From contig BSYQ01000007.1 of the NCBI GenBank assembly GCA_030272585.1, forward strand, positions 6,018,001-6,082,000: DNA of 64,000 nucleotides. Reading direction: 5' to 3'. Positions 1 to 10,700 of the stretch are shown in pieces. Numbering within the stretch: position 1 is the first letter of the stretch; every line of letters starts with the position of its first letter. The DNA is from Bryopsis sp. KO-2023. Lineage: Eukaryota > Chlorophyta > Ulvophyceae > Bryopsidales > Bryopsidaceae. Under the pieces are notes generated by a model. It searched no databases and was not told the origin of the DNA. It saw nothing but the letters and a program-made list of their open reading frames with translations. The translations under genes and the position numbers were made by a program.

Positions 1-1891
1 TTACGGGTTCAGAGCAATATTGAAGCAATATCGTAAGTGGAAATCGACATCCATAGAGATCAGCATCATCAGGGGACGGTTGAAGAAAAAACTGTTGTGC
101 TGTGGGAGAGGAGAATGGTCAGACTACGAAGGTGAGGGGTGAAGTTCAGATTTCTCTCCTTCACCGACCAGCTTTTCGAATGAAATTTATTGCTCCATGA
201 TTTGCTTTCAATTTTGACTGTTTTTTCTTTGCGTTTTGAATGGATTTCTAATTGGCGCACGCGTACTGCGAAAGCAATGGGTTTTTTGCATCAGATTTTT
301 TTTGTGTTATTTTCAGATTGAGGGCAGAAGAGAAGAAAAGTTCATCCCTGTACAGCAGCAGCAACACACACACACCCAAAAACGCGTCAGACCCATGCTG
401 GAATCACAGCTTCCGGAGAGATGGGTTTTTTTCTTTGACACATGACATTATTGTCTCAAAAAAAACCCACTCGCTTGCCACCCATGAATCCTACAGTCCC
501 TCTGCAGGACAAAAAAAAAAGAAAAAGAGGAGAGAATTGAAGAAATCTAAGTATTTTACAGTAGGTGGAGTTACAACAGCTGTCCCAAATGCTATCCATA
601 ATTTTCAACTCTGTTTTTCCTAATTGCGACAGTGACTGGTAGCTCATTTGGGACATGCCCAATAATTTGTCATTTGACGGGTGGACTTGCGGGTGGTTGA
701 TTTGTTTGTTCTGTCTTGTTCACTTTTTTTTGGTTCCCTCATCCATACAAATCAAATGCAGTTAACGATAAGTTATAAAAAAAAGAAGTGTACATAACGA
801 TTTACCGTATTTTTGTTTTGTTTTTGTTTTAAGTTGTTGCGAGTAATTGTCATTGGGTTTGGGGTGACATTTTGGAAATTTGGTGGAACACCTTCTGCTC
901 ATTGATTCTGTTTCGAAAAAAAAAAAGAAAAGGTCGAGCCAGCTTGTGGTTTGGATCACCAGTGTAAAAAGAAAAGAAAACAAGTGTTTGTTGTATCTCC
1001 CAGCGGCACCTGAAAATTTTTGTTTGTAGATAATTGGCTGAACAGTTTTCGCCAACAGCGCAGATTTGGGAACAAAGAAAAGAGAGCATTTTCACACAGT
1101 GTCAGTGAGTTTTGGCACCATTTGCAGTTCACCAGTGTCTAAAGATATTTTCTGCCAATTCCATCAAGGGGAGTACAATAATCCTATCGGCCGATGGCAT
1201 CCCTTTTCTTTTCAAAAATACTTCTTTGGCCCACACGTTGAGCTTATGGTCTGGAACCAAACAAACAAACATCAAAGTACTCTGTAAAGGAGATGCCACT
1301 CTCCTGTGCGTCTGGAACCACACGAGGCGTCGAGCATTTGTCCACGAAGGGATTCACATCTTTCTTCGTTTCATGGGAAACATGGATGTTCCGCCACTTC
1401 AGGGGTCGTCCAGTTTTCCCCGCCTATCTCAGATCATTCTGCAACCAGCCCCAAATCATCGACAAAAGCACCGGCGTTAAGCTCTAGTGGATGCCCGAGA
1501 ATCACGGAGAGGCCTCCACTCCCACTCCGTCGTCCAAATTTTGCGAGAAGACAGTCTCCAATGCACTGGCATCGACAAGACGTTTCTCTTCTTGCAAACC
1601 TGGAATGATGTTTGTACGCATGTTTGTTTCACCTTGCGTTTGCGCTCCCCACGTGGGAACTGAATCCAAAAACGTCCAACACCCCGCGCAGCCCCTTCAG
1701 AAAGATGGGACGGCCATGCCAAGTTCTGTCACCAATCAACCATGTGACGAGGTTGGGGCCCTTCGCTGGCTTCAAATACCATCGAACGTCCTTCGAGAAC
1801 AGCCTCCTAAAACGGCACAGCCCATCGTAAACGGCGTCCTTTGTGCAGCCCTTCAACCCATATCCCCAAACTACTGTTCGCTCATTGCATA
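1..1891. other. Upstream intergenic region, no gene recognised
   Basis: Both strands carry only short open frames with no recognisable domain. There is a short CA run near 366-376 and several A/T homopolymers. The last few hundred bases are more GC-rich and presumably hold the promoter and 5' leader of the mannanase starting at 1892. No RNA gene was found. Confidence 0.5.
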
Positions 1892-4517
1892 ATGCGTGTT
1901 CCTGCGCGGTTTGCTCTCGTTTTGGCGTCGAGCCTGCTGGTTCTTGGCGCCCACGCCATTGGCGACGGGATCATTCGCAGGAGTGGTACTCAGTTTATCG
2001 ACCAGAACTGCAAGGAGTTTATGTACAGCGGATGGAATAGGTACGCTCTCTTCCTAGCCTAGTCGTTCGCGACTTGGCATAGATACTATACCATGCTGGT
2101 GGCGCTCCTTCGCTTTCAACCCACACGATCACGATTCCGATCGGGCTCCTCCTTGGCGGAAAATTGTCTTGCCCTTGGACTCCCTCAGATCATATCCTTT
2201 TTGTTTACCCCCCGAGGCGCCAGACTATCCTCGGATGATTGGCGGCTTCGATAGCAGTTTTTTTCCCAATCGTGAAGGGGTGTTGGTGCTTTGTAGTTGG
2301 GAATTGTTAGAGGCGGCTGCTGGACATTCTGGCGTCGATGTGGCCGGGCTTTTCGACACCATGAAGGCCGGAGGTTTGACCGTTGGACGATTTTTCGGTC
2401 ACGGAAATGCACCCAACAAACTCCAACTCCAAACTAGCCCTGGTGCGTTCGCTTGAATAGTTGAATTCTATCCACTTCCAGTTCAGTCTTTACCAGTGTG
2501 TGTGGTTGGTCCCTCTGCGTGTTTGAAGGGCACCGCTAATGCTACGATCTGGTGGGTTTTGTCAGGGTCGTACGATAACAGCGCACTTAGTGCATTGGAC
2601 AAGGTTCTTGACATGGCTTCTCAGCGAGGCTTGAAGATGGTTGTTACCCTTTCCGACAATTGGAATGACGCTGACGGCAAAATTGCTGTGAGTCTTTGTG
2701 GTTGAGTTGATTTTTTGATGGTTTGATCACTGTAATTGGATAGCATATGATCTTACATGTTGTGAATGTGATTTCCACAGTACGCGAGGTGGGCAGGGAA
2801 GACACCACATGACTTCTTTGTTGACAGTGGAATCAAGCAGTGGTTCAAAGACCACATTACCTTTATCACCAACAGAGTGAACTCTGTCAACGGAAAAGTC
2901 TACAAGGATGATGATGCTATTTTTGCCTGGAACCTGATGAATGAGCCAAGATGTGACTGCGATATCAATGCAATGGACCACCATTGCGAGCCAGGATGTG
3001 CTGACGCAATCCAGGTTTGCATACGCTCAAGCCCCTTGTAGTTGCAGTTTGCAACTGGAAAAAATGCTCGTTCAGCAAATTTTGATGTCTTTCTTTTTCT
3101 ACATAGTTCTCATGATTAGAATTCAATTGTAGAATGTTGTCAGAAAATCTAGAGGTGATCTTTCATTCTTATGCTCAAATTCTGACGAAACTGTTAATGT
3201 TTTTTGTTGGATTTTTCCCCACAGTCGTGGATTGAGGAGATGTCGGATTACCTGAAAGCTTCGGATCCAAACCATTTGATCACTGTTGGGGAAGAAGGAT
3301 TTTACTCTTTTGGAAGCGGACGCGAGCATGTGAACCCTGATACTTTCTGGGGCACCCGAACTGGACAAGATTTTGTTCGCAACCACCGACCTGCAGCAAT
3401 CGACTACTGTGGCATCCATGTCTGGCCTGACAACTGGGAGGTGTGCACTGAATGTGTTTCCCCAACCATCTCCTGTCTTGGTGGTTTATCAGGGGTGGTA
3501 ATTGCTAACAATTTTCTTATTCTGATCCTGTTCCAGGTCCCTGATGTTGGATTCCAGCAGAGGTGGGTTTATGAACATCTGTCTGACTCTGCTTCCCTTG
3601 GCAAGCCCATGGTTGTGGAGGAATTTGGAAAATCTGCTGAGGATACTGATGAATCCAGAAGAGGTGTCCGAGATCCCCACTTCAGGAGCTTGTACGATAT
3701 CTTTGCCAGCCAAAGGCAAACTGGAGGACCCATGAAAGGTAATTGAAGGGATTCGTACTCATCCCCTCTTTTAATCATCAAGTTTCCCTTCATGATATTT
3801 TTTTCATGATATTTCATTTATTTTTTGTGACATGTGCATTTAAACAACCCTCAGGATATTTCTTCAAGGGATGAATACGGAGGCGGTCAGTTTTTTGAAG
3901 GTGTTACACAACTGTTGTGTTTTTTTGAAATGCAGGACTTGCTTTCTGGGAATTTGGAAGTGGAGAGCGCAGCGACATGAGCATCTTCTCGCATGAATCC
4001 ACCTGGCAAGAAATTATTGTCCCCGAGTCGCAGAAATTGAACGCTGAACTTGAAGCAAAGGCCCCAGTCGATGGGTGCGTTCCAGGCACTTCTCGATCAT
4101 ACGATGCCTTGTATGTTGGAAGTGTGACCTACATTGCTGGTGGAGACAATCTGGTGGCAAGTGATGAGGGCATTGATTTGGTGGGCAAAATGTTGGGCTC
4201 TTCAACAGAATGTGCGGATGCTTGTGCTGGAATCCCGGACTGTAATGCCTTCACACACAATCCTAATGAGGTGAGTACTGTGCATCTTGACATCAACAAA
4301 TTTCGCAATTTTTTGTGTTTTTTTTTTGTGACATTCGAGCAATAGATTTCCATATTAATGCTGGAAAAGAGCAGGGTGGAAGACTAGGTGATTTTGTTTT
4401 TTTTTATAGGGTGCATGCTTCTTGAAGTCTGGTGCATCTTTTGGTTTCCGATGGGATGGCGCTGGCTGGAAAACTTATTGGCGTCAGGTTGAGGCCGTGA
4501 ATTCTGGATCCCCTTGA
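1892..4517 (+). CDS. Secreted GH5 endo-beta-1,4-mannanase with C-terminal PAN/apple-like domain
   Basis: Eight exons join in frame: 1892-2040, 2297-2442, 2566-2687, 2781-3014, 3225-3440, 3537-3738, 3936-4270, 4410-4517, giving about 503 aa. The protein opens with a hydrophobic signal peptide (LVLASSLLVLGAHA). The body matches plant and fungal GH5 mannanases: YSGWNSWE near the start, then SPGSYDN, VVTLSDNWND, NLMNEPRC with the acid/base Glu, HVWPDNWE, and VVEEFGKSA with the nucleophile Glu. The enzyme would hydrolyse beta-1,4-mannan outside the cell or in the wall. After the catalytic domain come about 80 residues (from around 4110) with paired cysteines (CADACAGIPDCNAF ... GACFLKSG) typical of a PAN/apple fold, probably a carbohydrate- or protein-binding module. 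The start is the ATG just before the signal peptide. All introns are GT-AG. Family assignment is strong; exact polysaccharide specificity is inferred. Confidence 0.9.
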
Positions 4518-7500
4518 ATTCTGAAAACACTTGGTCAAAAGAAGAAATTCAAGTCGAATTTATATTTTTGATTTTGGATCCTAATGCCTGCATTCGGATT
4601 CATTTGTCGAAAATGAAGACACTATTGACTGACTTCCTATATTAATATTATTAATGGACCCAGCAGTAAACGAGCAGTAAAGAGAGAGAAATGTATTTAG
4701 GGAGAGATGTCTTCGATCAGTTTTTCTCTTCAGTTTTTTTGTGTTTTTTTGATGGTGGGATTTTGGGGGGGGGGCGACAAACATGACAAGCAAAAGGGTT
4801 CATGATGTAGTGTGCTAGCTAAAAAAATATCAAAATATCAAGTCGAGAATCTAGGTAGAGAGAGGCGTGGTGGTTTTTTTCTGTTTTGTTTTTTTTTGGA
4901 ATTCGACTTGTTTGATTGTGATCGTACTGTTTCTACTACTAATAAAAAATCCAGGAGGGGTGGGGTTAAAATCTTAAGCGGAGAATTGTGTATATTCTGA
5001 GCGTTAAATTGGATATCTTTTGTTTTCTGGTGAATGAAAAGATAGACTTGGTGGCTTCCCAACCTTGAGGGGTTAATTCGATACTGGGGGCTGTTCGGGA
5101 AAGAAAGGCATGATTCTAGCAGTAGGCAGAAGAGAGGTTCTCTCTAGTAATCTGTGAATGGTTGAATAAGGGATTGCCATTGATGGTCCCATGGTTGACT
5201 GGACTTGGTATCCGTCAAATATCCACCAAATTCCATTCTCAAAATTGGTCATTAGGGCCACGTGACACGTCCCCTTTTAAGAAATCTTTTCCTTTTTATT
5301 TTCTGATTCTTCTTTCTTTTTGTGCTTTTGGAAATGGGATCTGTTTTGTTTTCCTACCTCTTTGTCTTTCCTAGTTGAGCAGGCTACGTGCGTTTGTGAT
5401 TGAGTCTTAAAAAAAAAAAAAATGGGGGAAAAAGAGGTACAATTATGAGATACTTTGCACTCCGCATTTTCTCATTGAGGCTTTTTGTGATCTGGGATCC
5501 TTCGGAGGATGATTGATTTACTATGGGATGTTTTCAAATCTGGAAAAATCAATTAGATCAATTGTTGGCGACAGTGATTATATTGAATGCTGTGTTTCAT
5601 CTGGTTTTCTTAGTTTTCCTTTTGCCCATGGAGGAGGGCTTTCTGGAGCTGCCCTTGGGTAGTTTCTTGAAAGAAAAAAACGGGCAATAATACTTGGGTA
5701 ATTTCTTGAGAAACAAAAGAATGATCCCTTGGTTCAGTATGCTTGGAACGAGGTAAACTGGGTGTTTTGGAATGGGAAAGGTTCACCACTCACAGGAGTG
5801 GCCCTGATCTATGCCACTACAATTGATCTTTGGTTTTTCTGGGTTTTTTTTTCTTTTTTTTGCCAAAAAAGACTACAATCTGTATCAATATTCCAACGAA
5901 AGAAACAGGAACTGACACTTTTTACTGCTTTTTTGACCGGGGGGGGGAAGAGAGGAGGAGAGTTAGTTTTATCGTGATGTATGCAGGGATTTTAAAAAGA
6001 AGAAAAGGAAAAAAAAAGGAAAATAGAGAGAATCAATATCAAGCCTATGTGGATATATGAGCAGTTTTTCGAAACCTATTATTTAGGCATTTGTGTGGAA
6101 CTCTCTTCTGGTCTGCAAGAAAACAAGAGGGATATTTCGCTTAACGCTTTGTGTACTTTTTCTTGAAGCAGCAAATACATGGTTTTATGGGTGGCTTGCC
6201 AATTGACAGTGAATTCTATGTTTAAGGACACCAGATTTGGGAAAGGGTAGAGAAGGATGGTTTTTTGTGGGTTTGGGGTAAATTGTGCAGGAATTGATGT
6301 TCTTTTTCTGAATTATTTTCTTTTGGAAAAAGATACATGTAATCATCAGGCTTCGTGACCTGAACGAAAGAAATATGCATCCTTTTTCTTTCATCCCTCA
6401 ATATCATGATGTTGAGGTTATTTGACCAAGGGGTGAGTCTGTGTGTCCTCAGGAATTTCTACTTGAAAAAACCCTTCAAAAAATTAAACTCCAGGAGTAG
6501 AGAAAAAAACAAATAAAACCTTTGAATAATTGAATGGGCTCTTACTGATAGCCGTATATTCCTTTTTCTTTTCTACTTTTACGAAATTGTAAGGGTGGGA
6601 TTGGGGGGAGAAAACAAGTAATATGTTAATGAAACTGGCTAGTATCGGGAGGGGTGAAGAAGAGGGTGGGTGTATAGCTTTGGGAAGGGAGGGGGGGTTT
6701 CTCCGACAGTTAAATAAACAAGTCTACTGAATAGGTATTATTTTTATGAGGTGAACATTGTGTGTACACAATTGGAAACTTCATACACAGGAGTTGGGAT
6801 ATTTGAAGAGAATATTGGTACTTTTGAGGATAAAAATACATGAATCATGTGTTTGTACAGTGCTATTTGATTGCTTTGTTCAGTCCGTTATTTTATTCCA
6901 TAAGCAAATACAGCTGAAACTTTGCCCTTACTTTTGTGGGATGACTTCTGGGGACAGAATAATGACAGAATAATGAGAATAGTTTGAGAGGGAACAGAAA
7001 ATTACAGTTGGATGCCAGGGGTGATTTCTGCATTCTCCATACCAGTACTTTTTATGGGGTGATGGGTATTGTGGGAATGGGATTTGAAAGACGAATGTAA
7101 TTGACTTGTTCTTGGGCCTTATGCCAAAAGTTGCACAAGTGGAAAGTGTGGATTGATCCGAACAGATGCTGCACAGAAAAGATTTGGTGAATTTCATTCA
7201 AAATTTGTTGAACAATCCACAATCTGTCAATGGCACAGCCAGGAATTCTTGCTGATCAAAATAGCCACATCTTGCAGTCACAATTCAGGTGGAATTGTGA
7301 AGAAGCAGAAAGTACAATGCTCTGTGATTTGAGAATGGGGATTTCAGACAAAAACAATTACACCTTTTTTTTTTGGACGGGTGATTTGCTGGCACACATT
7401 GAAAAAAAAACATTGGAGAAATCTTCTTCTGGACAGACAGACAGAAGGCCAGCACACAACATTCTCGAGCACAAAGCATCCTAGGAAAGGGGAATGGTGC

Positions 7501-7588
7501 CATCCCTCAAATGGATATGTTAACACTACTTCATTCCACCTGCCATTTTAGTTTCCATCATGCGATTCCTAACAAATCAAAGAAATCA
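4518..7588. other. AT-rich intergenic region
   Basis: About 3 kb between the mannanase stop and the target-site duplication of retroelement A. It is rich in T and A runs and has only short unconvincing frames on both strands. I see no conserved protein motif, tRNA or terminal repeats. The first few hundred bases should hold the 3' UTR of the mannanase. Confidence 0.5.
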
Positions 7589-7592
7589 GCAC

Positions 7593-7764
7593 TGTTGGGA
7601 ATTGGATTTCAGAGTAGCCTTAATTTCTGTAGATGTGAACTAAATTAGTTGATGAGAGGAGAGATCTTGAAGTATAAGTTTGGAAAGTAGGATTGTGTCC
7701 GGGAACAATTTTCTGTAAGAAAAAAACACTTGTTCAAACAAGGCTAAGGCTGGCGATATTAACA
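7593..7764 (+). repeat. 5' LTR of element A
   Basis: 172 bp, begins TGTTGGGAATTGG and ends GATATTAACA. It is matched without visible difference by 18744-18915. Its last base is the A of the ATG that opens the element's ORF. Confidence 0.95.
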
Positions 7765-10700
7765 TGGTTTCGGAGCTTGTGTTATCACTACTCCTGATAT
7801 CCGCCTTATGCCAAGCCTCGGCGTATCCACTCGTGTGGAAAACACCCGCTGTTTCTGAAAAAGTCACGGCCATTCAGAAACTGGTTGAGGAGTATGAGAG
7901 CCTGGGTCACGAGACAAAAGAAGACAAGGAAAAGGTCTCGCTTATATTAGAAGCGGCCCAGAGCTTGGTTTGGGAACGTCGGAGACGAAAAGCACGAAAA
8001 GAGGAACCTCCGTTGTTCTCACTTGAATTTCTACAGACGGTGGAAAAGATACGGTTGTTGACAGCTCGTCTAAAGCACAGATCGGCAGACTTGGGTTTAC
8101 TCGGATTGGGACTTACAACAAGTATGTTGGCGTCTTACTCCCTGAAAGTGGCAAAAGTGTTGTGGAGAACCTTGTCGGACTGGCGAAACAAACGCTCACC
8201 AAGCGTGTGGGCGGCGGAACATAAGCATGGAGGGAAAGACTTTCGAGCTAAAGGAGGAAACCGACGTGGGTTAAGTCAGGAAGACATGGAGCTGGTGCGT
8301 CGACTTTGCACCCTCCTCAACACGACTACACCACCGGTTTCGTCTGCAGAGATGAGTTCCCAAGAGGAATCGAACCTCAACACAGCCAGTGGGAACAGCG
8401 GACCCATCACCTACAAGCAACTCCGCGTAAGAATAAGACTTGGGGAGGATCCCAAGCTTCACGACGTACTCGTCGACTCAGGGTCGACTGTGAACGTGTT
8501 ACCTTTGGCATACGCTAAGCGGAATGGTCTTGGAATCCAGCCGTCAACACTTTCCGAGTTGTCTGGGTTCAATGGAGCGAAAGAAAAAGTCGTCGGCGTA
8601 ATACCCATGGCGATAGCGGTTGGACCTTGGGAAAGTAGAGAGTCCTTCGTCGTGGCTGCTTCAGCCCGTCAGATAATACTGGGTATGCCTTTCCTGAGCC
8701 ATAGGCAATTGAGCGTGGATTGTTTAAAAGAGTGCTTACGAAGTGTGGACGGGAAAACGGTGGCTTGTCACGTGGTCACTCACCCAGCGGCAAGTGCACC
8801 ACCCATCGCCGAAGCTGATCTGCCTTTTCCGGCCCTTTACCCACCGGTTGTGGAACCTCCTCAAGCTGAACACTTTGGAAGTGGAGGGGAGGTATCGACT
8901 GTTACGCTGTGTGATGGAGAGTGTGATGGAGAAGGAGACGGAGACGGAGACAGTACACAGACGTCTGGCCAGGACGCAGAGGAGGCCACGGGATCTATTG
9001 TTTCGACTAACCCTCTCGATTCTAACCCCTCTTCCTCTATTTCTGTCGATACCCCTATGACCGAAAACAAACTCGATGCTCCACTCGAGGAGCTGGCATC
9101 AGAACAGGAGATCACGGCAGCAGAAGTCAAGTCCAAGGAGATCACGAAGTCGGAACAGGAGACCATGGCGAAAGGAGTTGCGAAGTCAGAAGGCGAGGAA
9201 CCTGCAAGCGACACCACCAATCTTTTTCGATCCCAGCCACTGGTCACGGTGTACACGGCAGCAAACAAACGAAGTCAAGCCAAACGACTTCGCATTTCTC
9301 AAGGGCGCATGTACATACCTTTGGGCGGCTCGGTTGTCCTGGGCCCTCGGATGTCCAAGACGGTCATTCCTCCTTTCCGTATCACGGGAGAGGGCATCTG
9401 CGGGGTGCTACCTATAGGGCAAATCATAAACGTGTTTCACACAATCACATTGGGAGGAAATGGAGCAGTCAGAGTCAAATTACACAATATGAGCAATGAG
9501 AGTCGCATGCTCACAGGCAAACTCTGCTTAGCAGCAGTCCTTCTGAAGAAGAATGCGAGATTGTCATGGATCAGTGAAGAGAGTTTGTGCATGGTCGAGC
9601 ATCAGTTGGAACATCCCACTCCTCTGGATACAAAACAAAACGAGTGGGATGTCCCTATTTCAGATTTGGAAAAGGAATGTTTTGAAGGGGAAGGTGGTTG
9701 TAAAAGTGCATTGGCTTATGGGACAGTTTCAGCACCACCACTTACCCACAGCTCATCAGCTCCCTCTGAGGTGAATCCTCCTTCAGACCTTGGCTCCTCC
9801 TCTTATGCACGATTGCTTGGGTCATGCTTGGATACAGGATGTTGGGCAGCTACACCAACTCTTCCTGCAATCTTGGAATGCACACCTGACACATCAAAGG
9901 ATACACATGGAGCAACAAGGTCAAAAGATGATATTACTACACATCAGCCACTGGTTCATGTGCTGGCATACGAGATGGAGTCACATCAGGACACAGTAAG
10001 AACTGTTTCAGAAAAATCAGTTGGAGAGTTGCAAGGAAATTTTGGACTATCGGAATTCACCTTCCAGGGAGTTCCCTCTCCTCCTTCAGCTCCAACGACT
10101 CCCCACATGGATGGCAGTTTACAGCCTTCTCTGGGGACCTCTTCTGAAAACACTCGATTCAATTCTGGAAAGGAAGCAGCAGAGGTACCTTCTGCAGCTC
10201 CTGGAGTTTTGAAGACAAATTCTGGATTATCGGAATTCACCTTCCAGGGAATTCCCTCTCCTTCTTCAGCTCCAACCACTCCTCACACAGATGGCACTTT
10301 ACAGCTTTCTCTGGGGATCCTTTCTGGAAGCTCTCGGGTCAGTTCTGGAAGGGACACACAAGAAGACTTTTCTGCAGATCCAGTTGGGCAACATCAACAG
10401 GCAAATGCAACATTTCTGGGAGGACACGAAGGGAGTGCGAAGACAAACCTGAATGTGCCTGCAGTTCCACCTCCAACTCCAGAAGCTGCTCAGCTCCCCT
10501 TGCGAATGGATAAGGACACCTGTGGACAGACAAAGGAAAAGTTGGAAACTGGGAGGAACGAGGATAAAGCAGAGCAAACAAATGAAACGAACTCCCCTGA
10601 GGATGCCTCCCTACTCCAGCACTGGACATCAAGGTTCCCTGACGTCTTCACTGACGACCTACAACACATTCCGAAAAACAAATGGAGTAAACGACTTCGC

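Noticed and set aside
8861-9268. Minus-strand Ser-rich frame inside element A
   Set aside because: Antisense of the Ser/Thr-rich linker of the plus-strand polyprotein.
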